From: Bettongia penicillata ogilbyi
Lineage: Eukaryota; Chordata; Mammalia; Diprotodontia; Potoroidae
Reading direction: 5' to 3'
Length of the DNA: 64,000 bases
Assembly: GCA_023548195.1 (NCBI GenBank)
Contig: JAJHZJ010000532.1
Coordinates: forward strand, 1,878,725-1,942,724
Part shown: piece after piece, positions 1 through 10,655 of the stretch
Position numbering within the stretch: position 1 is the first letter of the stretch
How the letters are laid out: every line of letters begins with the position of its first letter
The notes under the pieces: generated by a model
Told to the model about the DNA's origin: nothing
Seen by the model: only the letters and a program-made list of their open reading frames with translations
Database searches by the model: none
Translations under genes and position numbers: made by a program

Positions 1-495
1 CTTCTTGAGGAGAGGAGTTAGAAGGTCTGGTTCCTGGTTTAGCAATTTCAATGTGGCAGCTGAATGCAGGATGGACTAGGCGAGGGAAGAAAGGAGAGTT
101 GCGGAGGTCAATGAGGATGCCATGGCTAGAGGTAATGAGTCTGGTGGCCATTCAAGTGAAGTGAAGGGGATGGATTCAAGCAGAATTTTAAAAACAAAAC
201 AAAACTTGGTAACTGATTGTAAATAGGCCTGAAGGAGAAGGAAGAGTTGAGGAGGATTCTGAGGCTACACGCCCCGGAGAATGCTGGTGCTCTTAATAGA
301 AACAAAGCAAATAGGAAGAGGTTTACATTCAGTGGGGAAGATGATGATTTCTTTTGGGGGCAGGTTGAGTCTGAGATGCCTAAGAGTCATCCAGGTGGAA
401 GTTGTCAGCAGGGATGTTATCTGCTATCTGCAGTGGTTAACCCACAGAGCTGTCATGAGGAGAAGAGGAAATCAGTCATGGAAAGCATTTTTCAA
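1..495 (+). repeat. Long dispersed repeat (LDR), 3' internal part
   Basis: This purine-rich stretch resembles the downstream half of the repeat seen more completely at 3042-4140. Shared features are 'aacttgg.aactgatt', a 'gatgatgatttc...ggttgagtctgagatgcc' block and a 'catccaggtgg' block. The element is cut by the window start. Short ORFs across it have no coding character. I believe the family is an ancient mammalian retroelement but do not name it. Confidence 0.55.
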
Positions 496-499
496 CTCT

Positions 500-645
500 A
501 AAGGCATTACATAAATGTCATCATTACTATGGGTAATGCATATTCCATTAGAATATGAGCTCCTTGTGGGCAAGGATTCTGTCTTTCTTTGTATCCCCAA
601 CAGCTTCGGTGGCTTAATAAAAGCTTTTTGACTGACTGATTATTC
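500..645 (+). repeat. CORE-SINE/L2-type 3' tail
   Basis: The segment has the typical SINE tail order: 'atgagctccttgtgggcaag', 'gtatccccaacagc', then an 'aataaaagc' block ending in 'ttgactgactga' short repeats. Tails of this kind are shared by L2-mobilised mammalian SINEs. The 5' head is missing or too diverged to see. Confidence 0.65.
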
Positions 646-1076
646 AAGGGCAGGAAATAGGTCCAATACAGGGGTGTGCTAGTATATATTTAACAAATGG
701 CTCAAAGAAAGAAAGGAAGGAAGGAAGAAGGAAAGAAAGAGAAAGGAAGAAAGATATGCCTACAAAATACACACTTTTAAGTTTCATCTGTTTTATCAGC
801 ATTTTCTCCTTCACTTTCTTAAGCCTCCATGACTAACAAAATACTAAGTCAAGCATTTGGTTATCATAGCCAGGGCTAACATACCCCTGGTCCTACTTGT
901 CTCTGCACATACCTTAGTGTCTAACAGAGTATATTGAAAGTAAAGTATTTATTAATGCTTCATTGAACTAATAAATGAATGAATATTCCATTAGGGCAAG
1001 GATTGTGTCTTATCTGAATTTTTTATCACTCTCAGTGCTCTGCACATAGAAGGGATTTATGAGCAAATGAGAAATA
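646..1076. repeat. Purine microsatellite and SINE-tail remnants
   Basis: A (GAAA/GGAA)-type purine tract runs about 703-757. From about 900 to 1062 there are two degenerate tail-like blocks ('gcacatacctagtgtct'-like and 'gggcaaggattgtgtct') with 'aataaatgaatgaat' repeats, resembling L2/MIR 3' ends. Nothing coding is seen. Confidence 0.5.
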
Positions 1077-1310
1077 ATGATAGCATTTACATAAGGCTTT
1101 AAGGTTTAAAAAATACTTTACATATAATATCTCATTTGATCCATATAACAATCCTGTGAAGTAGATGCTATCATTATGTCCATTTCACAGATGGAGGAAA
1201 TTGGGTCTGAGAGAGGTTGGGTTACTTGCCCTAAGTCACAAAGGCAGTAAATGTCTTCACTTGAACTCAGGTCTTCCTGCCACCAGGTCCAGTGCTTTAT
1301 CTATTACCTC
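1077..1310 (+). repeat. MIR-like CORE-SINE
   Basis: Diagnostic MIR/CORE order is visible: 'atagcatttacataaggctttaagg', 'tttacatataatatctcatttgatcc', 'caatcctgtgaagtag', 'catttcacagatggaggaaa', 'ttacttgccctaagtcac' and 'gaactcaggtcttcctg'. It is close to full length for the core and 3' half. Confidence 0.85.
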
Positions 1311-1696
1311 CTTGGGGGTCAGGTTTCTTCGTATGTAAAATGAAGTAATCAAATTAGATGATAAAAAGATCCCTTGCAACTTCAATTTTCAATGTGTTTG
1401 TGCTTAAAACTAAGTTTTTTTCTTTTATGATCACTATCAACTCTACCTTTGTTGGGACACATGTCAATCCTGAAATAGTCACCCCAGCAGTTTCTCTGTC
1501 CAGGACCTGCCCTAAGCATCTTGTCTCAAAGCAGTTTCAGATTCGCATTGGCTGGGATTTGGGCTAAAGCCAGAGAAAGCATTCCCAAACAGACCCTACC
1601 CTAGATGTGTTTGTATATGACATCAAGTCTGCCCATGACCTTAGAGACCTTCCTATTTAAACTCACTTCCACATGTTATGACTATTGATATTGCTT
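1311..1696. other. Unassigned non-coding stretch
   Basis: I see no recognisable gene or repeat. A 69-codon open frame from 1358 lacks splice-site context and any familiar motif and is read as chance. Confidence 0.4.
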
Positions 1697-1885
1697 ATCC
1701 TTTCCTCTTGAAGAGGACTGATGATGCCATGAGGGGGATGTCTTCACTTGCACATGAGTTGGACTGAAGTGGGGCAGAGCTGTGTAAAGCCAGCCTCACT
1801 TTCTCCCCCAGTTACCAGAGTCCAGTGACATGACAAAGGTCAAGATGAGTGGTGAATGTCTAGAATGCCATGAAGTGGTGATTGA
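1697..1885 (+). repeat. 'cctttgttc'-family SINE arm
   Basis: The block 'tcttgaagaggactgatgatgcca', 'cttgcacatgagttggactgaag', 'ggcagagctgtg...gccagcctcac' and 'ccagtgacatgacaaaggtcaaga' matches the arm repeated at 20640, 49905 and, inverted, at 3823, 4685, 18655 and 48225. The family is typical of marsupial genomes in my recollection. I do not give a library name. Confidence 0.7.
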
Positions 1886-2545
1886 TCAGGAAAGAACAAA
1901 ATGGAAATGAAATGGGAAGGCTGAGAAAGACCCTGAGCATTCAGTCCAAGAGTTACGGATTCTGGTAGGCATTATGGACAGGAGGGGTCATGGAAGGAGG
2001 GAGAGAGCCAAGGACTACCCGAGGACTACACTGGGTGAGGAAACAGGTAAAATCAAAGGTTGTCTTGAGGCTTAGTCAAATGACAAAGGAGGCCTAGGAA
2101 GAAAATAATAACCAGTCCTTTGGGTAAGTCATGGAGTAAAATTATAGTGATGCTTTAATAAAATGTCATGCCTGGGTAACTTGCCTGTGCAGATCACTGA
2201 GGACTCTGGGTGTCTGGACGTTAACTCTCCTACTAACATAACCCTGCAACTACATGTCCAGATTTTTGGCCGGCATTAAAAACAGGCTGTAGCCTATCCT
2301 TTCTCAGGGAGCATGAACCTTACCTTAATTTTGTTGTTTAACGTTTAAATACATGATGTATATATAACCAAGAGAGAAGCCTTTTGATACAGACCAACAT
2401 CCTTCAGTTGCACTAATACGGGCACCAATTGGATCTTGAACCTGCCTACTAATGTTTTTAAAAAGAATCTCTGATGTTGTTGCTGCCATCCCATTCCTTT
2501 TATTTTCCACTACTTTTCAACCCCCCAGTTCCCTAATAATCCTAT
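1886..2545. other. Unassigned non-coding stretch
   Basis: AT-rich, slightly purine-biased DNA without a recognised repeat or plausible exon. A 61-codon antisense frame at 2325-2510 has no recognisable motif. Confidence 0.4.
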
Positions 2546-2715
2546 AATAGGTTCAGTGATTTAGAGTTGGAAGTGACTTTGTAGGTCATTTAGCCTCCTC
2601 CATAATTGTTCTGTAAATGAGGAAACTGAGGCCCAGAGACTTACCCAGAATCACACAGGCAATAAATAGCAAAGGCAACCTTTGAACTCATGTTTTATGA
2701 TACCAAAGCCAACAT
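2546..2715 (+). repeat. MIR3-like CORE-SINE
   Basis: The order 'ttagagttggaagtgactttgtaggtcat', 'taaatgaggaaactgaggcccagag', 'cacacaggcaataa' and 'tttgaactcatg' is that of the MIR3/Ther2-like SINE group, also present at 6612, 37850, 40745 and 58630. Confidence 0.75.
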
Positions 2716-3041
2716 CTCCACAACACAACACATCAGCTCAAGGAAAATGAATGAATTCACTGGCTGTGCCTCAGAATCTACCTCCTAATTGTCATAAAAT
2801 CTGCTTTCCAGATACCCTCATTACGAACAGCTAATATTCCCTAAAGCTGGGCCAAAGCATCAAATGCTTCAATAAGAAGAGACTTTTAAAGATTATTTAG
2901 CCATCATCAAACCTTCTGAATTTTACCTTGTGTTTTTATCTGTTTAAGCTGAAAAACTATTTCAAGAATATTAACAGAGATGCAGGTTGGCCATTTTTAT
3001 TCCATAAAATTACAGGTTCTAAAAGATTCATTTTGTCATAT
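2716..3041. other. Unassigned non-coding stretch
   Basis: No recognised repeat or gene. It separates a MIR3-like SINE from the LDR head. Confidence 0.4.
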
Positions 3042-3822
3042 GTTCTATGTCAACAAGTCAACGTGCATTTATTAAGCCCCTACTGTGTGCCAGGCACTGT
3101 GCTCAGGGCAAGAGCCACAAAGAAAGGAAAAAAATAATCCAAACCAAAAGAGGTCTTGTTCTTAGAGAACTCACAGTAAAAAGGGGGTAACAACATGTAG
3201 ACAACTGGATACAAACAAAAGATATATAGAATAAACTGGGGATAATCTACAGAAAGAAGGCACCAGCATTAAGGAAGCATTGGGAAAGGTTGCTTACAAA
3301 AGGGGCAATTGTAGCTGGAACTTGAAGGAAGTCAGGGAAGCCAGGATGAGGAGGTGAGGAGGAAGAGAATTCCAGATAGTGTAAATGAACAGAGCCTGGA
3401 GATGGAGTACTACGTAAAAGGAAGAGCAAAGAGGCCATTGTTACTGGATCACAGAGTATGAGGAGGAGAATACGGTGTTAGAAGCCTGGAAAGGTAGTAA
3501 GAGGCCAGATTATAGAGGGCTTTCAAAGCCTAAATGAAGATTTTATATATGATCCTGGAGATCATAGGGAGCCATTGGAATTCGTTGAATAGTGGGGGTG
3601 ATGTGGTAAGACCTGTACGTTTAGAAGATCGACAATTTGATACCTGTTGGGAGGATGAACTAGCGTGAAAAGACTCATGGCAAGAAGACTAAGCCAAGTC
3701 TATTGCAACAATCCAGGCATGAGGTGATGAAGGCTTTCACCAGCATGGTGGCTGTGTCAAAGCAGAGAAGGGGGCACATAGGAGAGATGTTGCAAAAATA
3801 GAAATGAGGGAACTTGGCAACA

Positions 3823-3993
3823 CCATCACTGCTCATCTTGACCTTCGTCCTGCCGCTGGACTGCAACGACTTTGGAAAAGGGAGTGAGGTTGTTTGGCTT
3901 TGTGCAGCCCTGCCTCACTTAAATCCAATTCATCAGCAAACCAAGACATCATCTTTTCGATGTTATTGGTTTTCTTCAAAAACAAAGGACCAC
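3823..3993 (-). repeat. 'cctttgttc'-family SINE arm inside LDR
   Basis: On the minus strand this reads from 'ggtcctttgtttttgaagaa' through 'ttggatttaagtgaggcagg' to 'cagcggcaggacgaaggtcaag'. It breaks the LDR between 'aacttggcaac' and 'ggacacagggtagg', so it is younger than the LDR. Confidence 0.7.
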
Positions 3994-4026
3994 CACTCAC
4001 CATCACCACCACCACCACCACCAACA
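3994..4026. repeat. (CCA)n microsatellite
   Basis: A short CCA-type simple repeat sits at the end of the inserted SINE arm, plausibly grown from its tail. It produces His- and Pro-rich spurious frames. Confidence 0.8.
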
Positions 4027-4139
4027 ATGGACACAGGGTAGGGGCAGGGGGTGGAACATGCGGAAGTGTGAAGAGAGAGTAAGGAGCCAAGGATGACACC
4101 TAGGTTGTGAGCTTGGGTGAATGGGAGCATGGTGTTGCC

Positions 4140-4250
4140 TCTCACTTGGTCTGGAGTTATGAGGACCTGAGTTCAGATGCGGCCTCAGAATTTACTAGCT
4201 ATGTGATCCTGAGCAAGTCACTTAACCTCGATTTTCTCAAAAAATTGGTA
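4140..4250 (+). repeat. tRNA-headed SINE fragment
   Basis: 'tggtctggagttatgaggacctgagttcagatgcggcctcag', 'tagctatgtgatcctgagcaagtcacttaacct' is the 5' half of the RTE-tailed SINE family. The 3' half is absent. Confidence 0.75.
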
Positions 4251-4409
4251 TCATTGATGCTGTTGGAAGCCACACTGAAGTACATTAAAGTGAGAATGAA
4301 AGGAAAGAAAGAGTCATCTATTGTAGATGTTCTTCTCAAAGTATTTATCCTGGTGCCTAGAACAGGAATTTGCACTCAACAAATGTTCATTATATTGTAT
4401 TGTATTGGC

Positions 4410-4545
4410 TCGACCTAATTTAATCCCTTTATTTTACAAGTGAAGAAAATGAGGCTCAGAGATGTTAAAATAAATGGCCTAAGTGTATACAGTAGCATTG
4501 CTGTATATGAAGCCAGGCTCTTCTAACACCAAATCTAAAACTCTT
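4410..4545 (+). repeat. MIR-like fragment
   Basis: 'tttacaagtgaagaaaatgaggctcagagatg' followed by a degraded 'gccaggctcttctaacaccaaatc' block matches the 3' half of a CORE-SINE. The 160 bp upstream (4251-4409) and 140 bp downstream are unassigned. Confidence 0.6.
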
Positions 4546-4684
4546 TCAATGTCTTGTTGCTATGATAGTACCAAACCTGGAGGTTCTACTGGTTATTCGA
4601 GCCCTGGGAACAGAATAGACAGCCTTATTCTTGGTGTTCAAGAGTATGGCTCAGTGTCTCCTGGGAAAGACTTTAATTTTGAAA

Positions 4685-4880
4685 AGCCAAGGTCATCCAC
4701 TGCATCCCAGGCCATCACTAGCTGTCTGGACTTTTGTCCTGGTCCTGGACTTCGATGACTCTGGAGAAGTGAAACCGGTAACTTTGTGCAACTCTGTCTC
4801 ACTTAAATCCAATTTATGCACAAGTCAAGACATCACTCTCATAATGTTATTGATCCTCTTGGAGAACAAAGGACATACAA
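4685..4880 (-). repeat. 'cctttgttc'-family SINE arm, antisense
   Basis: Read on the minus strand: 'tcctttgttctccaagagga', 'gttgcacaaagttaccgg' and 'ccagagtcatcgaagtccagg' then 'cctgggatgcagtggatgac'. This is the full arm including the distal block. Confidence 0.75.
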
Positions 4881-5282
4881 CAATAAGAGTAGACATGAAA
4901 GAGAAGAAATAAGACAAATAGTACATGCGATGGATGGAATAAGTGAAGGTTTACTGAGTTTAAGGAAGACCAGGGCATGTTTGTAGGCAGCAGACCAAGC
5001 AGACAGTAGACCAAGAGAGTGGGGATGATAGGCAGGCAATTTGCTGGAGAAAGCAGGATGAAAGGAGCCTGTAAAAGTTCTAATAATTCATCATTTGCAC
5101 AAGATAAATACGGGGTGAGACAGAAGATGGTTCCCAGCCAAAGCACAGGTTTAAAGGACATTATGGGAGAGGGAAACTAGAAGCCAAGAACTTCAGAACA
5201 AGCAGACTAATTGGAGATGGAGTTATAGACAAGGTTGAGCTTCCCAATAGATTCCAACTATCCTCACTGAAATTCTATCTCT
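4881..5282. other. Unassigned non-coding stretch
   Basis: Purine-rich DNA possibly related to LDR-like repeats but too diverged to assign. Antisense frames of 66 and 104 codons (4839-5161) are leucine-rich because the sense strand is purine-rich. I do not regard them as genes. Confidence 0.4.
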
Positions 5283-5560
5283 AACTAGAAGTCAGAAGGT
5301 CAATATAAAATGATTAATCACCTACTATGAGCTAAGTATTGGGGATACAGAGTAGGTTTAAGGAAAGTCCTGCCCTCAAGAAGCTCACATTTTAAGAGGA
5401 ATGACAATATGCAAACAACTGTATAGAAACAAGCAAAATATACAGGATAAACTAGAGAAATACAATAGAGGGAGAGCTCTGGTATTAAAAGAAATTGATA
5501 GGTGGTATTTTAACTGGGCCTTGAAGTAAACCAAGAAAGTCAGAAAAGTAGCAAAACATC
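5283..5560 (+). repeat. LDR, 5' head and following part
   Basis: 'cacctactatgagctaagtattgggg', 'gtcctgccctcaagaagctcaca', 'gcaaacaactgtatagaaacaag', 'caggataaactagagaaat' and 'aactgggccttgaagtaaacc' follow the order of the copy at 3042. Confidence 0.7.
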
Positions 5561-6611
5561 CAATATGAATTCCATGTCCAATTTTCATTTTCATAACCCA
5601 GAAAGCACAGGGACTGAGCAAGCTGATATGTAAAATAAAATAAGACTGAGTTACAACCTGTCCTTAAAAGATTTGCCACCAAAGGCAAACACTATGGGGA
5701 CAGAAACACTCATAGTACTGACAGCAGAATAAAATGTTAATAAAAATATTAAATTGTACCTGAAAGGCAGAGAGGTCTTGAGAGGGTCAAGTGCCCTCCA
5801 AGGGGTTAGAAAAAGTCCTTTCTTTCTTAGACATGTATCTCAAAGAGCAAAAATGAAATAGTTTTCATAATCCAGTATGGTCAGAGAAACATGGTCCTGA
5901 GAATACTCACAGTGAATGGGTCACAGAATAGAGACCAAGGCAGGTCCTTGGGTACCTAGGAGGAGAAAATTGAGGGTGCTTGGCCATGGTGTTCTCTTTT
6001 GTACAGTCTCCATCTATGTGCTTGTTTTACTCCCTGAGTCACAAGAAAATATAGTTTAACCTGCCTGATAAGGCGTAATGGATTGGGTTTCTGCCAGTCC
6101 TTTCCAAACTAGAGCAAATCTGACTCCAACAAAACTAGAGGGGAGAAGGTTCTGTGTTCATTTCCTTCTATTATGTCACCACTGCCATGGAGAAAATCAA
6201 TCTGGCTTGCATTCAGGTGATTTATCCCCAAGTAGGTGGAAAATTTCTTACAGTGAGAATTCTTTTTTTTTCTTTTTATACTGTAATGCTATTTTATGGA
6301 TGTAAACTCTTTAACTTTTTCAGCTGTTGATGAAAGAGCAATTGGCAGGTTCAATCAACCTCAAATTCCCTGCTCAGCTTTCACTTTAGAAAAGGGTTGG
6401 GAACCTATTTGGAAAGAGATGCAGCCAACAAAGAGGCTCGGGAGATTAACTCTCTTACAATATTCATGACTGGCATAAAACAATCTACAGAAAGCTGGCT
6501 TTGGTTCTTTATGATAACAATGCTTTACATTAATTTCAAAAGTTATACTTCCAAGAGCTTTCCATTTTCCACCAGGAATCACGAGTGCCTTCCAATACCC
6601 CTAAGAATTAA
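5561..6611. other. Unassigned non-coding stretch
   Basis: About 1 kb without a confident repeat. A T-rich run lies at 6263-6280. Overlapping small frames at 6078-6621 on both strands lack Kozak, splice or family support. Confidence 0.4.
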
Positions 6612-6905
6612 AGCATTATAGCATACCACAGTTCTAGAATTATAAACTAGAAGGGACTATAGAGATGATCTATTCTAATTCTCTCATTTTTACAAATGAG
6701 GAAACTGAGACCCAGAGAGGGAAGGTAACTTGCCTAAGATTACACAATTGGCATAGTTGGGGCCAGAACCCAAGTCACTTGATTCCCCTGAGTGAGGGTT
6801 CATTCAACTCTACATCACTGCTACCTTTAATGCTACTCAAATGAAATAATGTATTTAAAATGCTTTGCAAACCATACAGTGCTATATAAATGTGATCTAT
6901 TATGA
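6612..6905 (+). repeat. MIR3-like CORE-SINE plus MIR tail
   Basis: 'tataaactagaagggactatagagatgatc', 'tacaaatgaggaaactgagacccagag', 'taacttgcctaagattacaca', then 'aaaatgctttgcaaaccatacagtgctatataaatgtgat', a MIR 3' block. Confidence 0.75.
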
Positions 6906-7489
6906 TTATGACTCACAAGGGAATATGGAAGATAGTGATATTTATTCAGTATGAATTTAATAGCAAAGATAGAATGAAAATGCTATAAGTTTAAATATAT
7001 GTTGCTTTGTTTAGATTTTTAAAAAAAAATGTTTTATGGAATATTTTTGTCTTCACATTGCAGTCATCTCTAGACCACTTCCACTCCTCTTCTCTCCAAC
7101 ACATTTGAATCCTTTTTGTAATAAAGAAAAATAATTAAGCAAAAACATCCAATACAGTGATTGGAACTGACAGTGTCTACAACTTTCTCCTTAGAATTCT
7201 CCTGCCTCTCTGTCCCGAGTAATGAGGTATATTTCATTACCTGTTCTCCGGGATCATCAGTTCCTTTTATGATAAACACATTGGCTTCCTTTAGGTGCTA
7301 TTTGTATTTACATTGTGGTGGCTCTGTTTATTTCATTCTGTATCAGTTCATCCAAATCTTCCCTGTTTCTCTAAATTCCTCATGTCTTCTCTTACTGCAC
7401 AGTAGTGTAACATTTTATATCTAGACCATATATCTATTGGGAACTTACTTTGCTGTGTGTGGTGTGAGATGTTGGTGTAACCCTAATTT
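6906..7489. other. Unassigned AT-rich stretch
   Basis: No recognised feature. It runs into the antisense L1 at about 7490. The overlapping sense and antisense frames at 7070-7424 are mutually exclusive and motif-free. Confidence 0.4.
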
Positions 7490-10415
7490 CTGCAAAATTG
7501 CTTTCGAGTTTTGCCAACAGTTTTTATTGAACAGGGAGGGGATCCTGACTCCGGTAATTCAGTTCCTTGGGTTTATCAAATTTTATGCAACTATATTTGA
7601 TTGATTATTTTTTTTACATACCTAACATATTCCATTAATCAACTTCTCTATATTTTAAGCCAGAATCAAAATGCTTTGATAATTATTGCTTTGAAATATA
7701 GTTTGAGAACTGGTAGTGCAACACTCCCTTCTTTCGTACTGTTTTCTCATTATTTCCTATGAGCTTTTTGACTTGTTACTCCAAATAAATTTTGTTCTTT
7801 TTTCCAACTCTTTTGGTAGAACTAGCAAGCTTTTGGAACTATGGTTGACATGGCACTGAATATGCAAATTAAGTATAGTGTGATTGTTTTTATTATATTG
7901 TCACAGCCCAACCAAACCTTTTAACAGGAACTGGAATATGTTGCTGTTTGTAGTGAGAGGGAAAGAATAAGTGTTTATTAAATGCCTGATATGTGCAAGG
8001 CACTGTGTTAAATATTTACAAATATTATCTCATTTGAACTTCACAACAATCCTTTCAGATGGGTGCTGTTAATATCCCCATTTTGCAGTTGAGGAAATGG
8101 AGATGAAAAGTGTTTAAGGAACTTTCTCAAGGTCACCCAGACAGTAAATGTCCAAGGCTATATTGGAACTGAGATTTCCTGACTCTAGGCCTGGTGCCCT
8201 CTTTGCTGAGTCACCTACTTTCCTCATAGTTATATTTATATAACTCATATTTCCATTTTGTACATTCTTAGTAATTTGGAATGGACTTTCTTTTTATTTC
8301 TTTCTGTTGCATTTTGTTGGTAACATACAGAAAGGGAGATGATTTTGTGTGTACCCTAACCTTACTAAAATCCTTAAATATTTCAATTAATTTTAGTTGA
8401 ATTTCCAGGATTCTCTAAACCAATAGTCATATTATGTGCAAAAAGTGATAATTTTGTTTCTTTTCCCTTACGTTTATTCCTTCAATTTATTTTTCTTGTC
8501 TTACTGCTATCTTCTGATATTAGAACAGCTTCTGGCATTTCTTCATTTCATTGCTAACTCTTAGTTTTAGATAATTACTATTCAGCATATTAAGGAACAG
8601 TCCATTTATGGCTATTCTTTTTCATGTAAAAAGGTCTTGTATTTTGTTTTAAAAAAGTGTTTTCTTCACCTACTGATGTAATCATGTGATTTTTAGTTTT
8701 TTAGTTCTTAATATGGTTCATAGACCATATCTTACTTCATAGCTTTATATTTTTAGATACACTTTTCCTAATATCGAATCAACTTGACTTCTTGGTATAA
8801 ATATACTATGACAACAGTCTTTTAAATATGACATTGTAGCCTCTTTGTTAATATTTTAGTCAAAATTTTTGCATCAATATTCACGAGAGATATTGATTTA
8901 TATTTTTGCCTTTCTCCTTTATCTCTTTCCAGTTTAAGTGTAAGGATGATCTTTGTCTTGTAGAGTAAGTTTAGTAGCATCCCTTCTTTCCTGATTTTGT
9001 AAAGAGTTTGTGTAATATTGGAATTAACTGTTCTTTGAATGTCTGATAATAATCACTTATACATCCATGTCCTGGGGGCTTCTGGTAGGAGTTTTATTTC
9101 TTTTTCCATGAAACTATTAAACTTAATATTTCTTGTACTGTTAATCCAAACATTTTATATTTTTAGTAATATTTTTCAACTTCCTTGAACTTCTCAGTTT
9201 TGTTAGCATACGATTGGGAAAAATAATTTTTAATAATTTCCCTTATTCTTCTTCATTTGTGATTTTTCCTTTTTTTAAAAAAATTTGTCAGCAATTTATT
9301 TTTGCTCTCTGCTTTATGAGTAGCTAATGATTTATCTATTTTATTTTTTTGCCCAAAGCCTAGTCCTAAAGTTCATCAATTTAAGTTTTTAGCTTTTAAA
9401 ATATCTCCTTTATTTTCAGGATTTTTATTTTTCATATTGACTAGGGTTTATTATTTCATTGCTTTTCAGATTGTCCTGGTTATAAGTCTCATTCATTTAT
9501 TCTTTCTTTTGTCAAAGAAAATGCTTAGAAAAATACGTTTCCCTAAAGAGTGCTTTAGTTGCATCCCAAAAATTATGGTTTGATATTTCATTAATGTTAT
9601 TTTCTTTAATGAAGTCATCTATTATTCATATGATTTGTGATTTTACATACAAGTCCTTCAGGATTAAATTGTTTAATCTCTATTTAAATTTTATCTCTTT
9701 CCCCAAAGGCCCTTCATTGAATATGATTTTATTGCATTTGTCAGTAATGGATGTGTTTGATACTTCTGCTTTTCTGTATTTAATATCTTAACACATGAGT
9801 TTTTGTAAAGGCTGCATGAACAGTTGAGAAATTTGTATATTCTTTCCTATTTGTATTTGTTTTCACCAGAGATCTACCTTATCTAACTTTTCTAAAATTC
9901 TATTCAGTTTCTGAACTTTTTTCTTATTTGTATTTTTGTTATATTTGTTTAGACCTGAAAGAAGTACATTGAAGTCTCCAACTATTTTTGTTGTTTATAT
10001 ATCCCTGTAATTTGTCTAACATATGATTCACATACTTAAATGATATGACATTTGAAGCATATTGGTATTAAGTAAGCATGGTCATTTTTCTGCTTCTTTT
10101 TTCAACCACATATATTTTTACTTTTGTTGTTTTATTTGAGACCATGATTGCTATCCTTGTTGTTTTTTTTTTTTAATTTGCCTGGAACATAATAAATTGT
10201 GTTCCAATTAAAACTATGTGAATTTTTATGGTTTAGGTGTTTCTTGTAATTATCATATTATTGAATTTTGTTTTCTAATATCTTCTGCCACCATCTTCCA
10301 CTTATTGATTAGTTCATCCTATTCACTTCACTGTTTTGATTGTATATTTCTCTCTATTATAATCTCTTATAGTTTTCCCACTTTTTCCTCCAGTCTCCTT
10401 TCCTACATAGAGGAA
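7490..10415 (-). mobile_element. Decayed L1 LINE, ORF2 region, antisense
   Basis: On the minus strand this ~2.9 kb (about 2.65 kb without the inserted MIR) follows L1 ORF2 order from the endonuclease side (about 10.2-10.4 kb) through reverse transcriptase to the C-terminal domain. Anchors are the antisense of the 'LWDAAKAVLRGKF' region at about 9545-9575 ('gagtgctttagttgcatccc'), the 'SPGPDGF' region at about 9065-9085 ('tcctgggggcttctgg'), the catalytic 'LFADDM' region near 8425-8460 (decayed, reading FAHNM), and the 'ESPEINP...LFNKWCWEN' region at 7510-7650. Stops and frameshifts are abundant, so it encodes nothing. L1 ORF2p normally supplies endonuclease and reverse transcriptase for L1, HAL1 and some SINEs. 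Internal shortening between the RT and C-terminal parts is likely. Confidence 0.8.
7955..8228 (+). repeat. MIR-like CORE-SINE within L1
   Basis: 'gtgtttattaaatgcctgatatgtgcaagg', 'tacaaatattatctcatttgaac', 'cattttgcagttgaggaaatgg', 'aaggtcacccagacagtaaatg', 'gagatttcctgactctagg'. L1 ORF2 sequence resumes on both sides, so this SINE inserted into the L1. Confidence 0.8.
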
Positions 10416-10417
10416 AA

Positions 10418-10520
10418 GGATATAGAAATGATAGCTAGCATTTATATAATGCTTTTAGGTTTACAAAGCACTTTACATACACATATATGTTGTTGATATT
10501 TTGCATACATATTATTTCAT
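10418..10520 (+). repeat. MIR 5'/core fragment
   Basis: 'aatgatagctagcatttatataatgctttt', 'tttacaaagcactttacatac', 'tatttcatttga' is the upstream part of a MIR. It lies between two antisense L1 elements. Confidence 0.7.
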
Positions 10521-10655
10521 TTGAGAAAGAGAAGGAATCTAATCAATGCCAGTTGGTATGGGTGACTAGGGACCAAACCACTGACTTTTCTGCCTTATAT
10601 CTTGAGACATAAAAAGCTGGAGATTTAGTGGAATTCGTAGTGAAGACATCTTTCT

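Larger units (their letters stand above)
3042..4140 (+). repeat. LDR, near-complete copy, interrupted by a SINE arm
   Basis: The head 'catttattaagcccctactgtg', 'ccaggcactgtgctcagggc' leads into 'tagacaactggatacaaacaa', 'agctggaacttgaaggaagtcagg', 'gaattccagat', 'gaggccattgttactggatcacag', 'gagggctttcaaagcc', 'gggagccattgg', 'caacaatccaggcatgaggtgatgaa' and 'agttgcaaaaatagaaatga'-like blocks, and then 'aaggatgacacctaggttgtgag'. The order is continuous except for a foreign block at about 3823-4027. This is the reference copy in the window for the fragments at 1, 5283, 13385, 21468, 31383, 34240, 35140 and 46515. I recall a similar ~1 kb repeat in placental genomes, possibly CR1/L3-related, but this is unverified. 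Confidence 0.7.
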
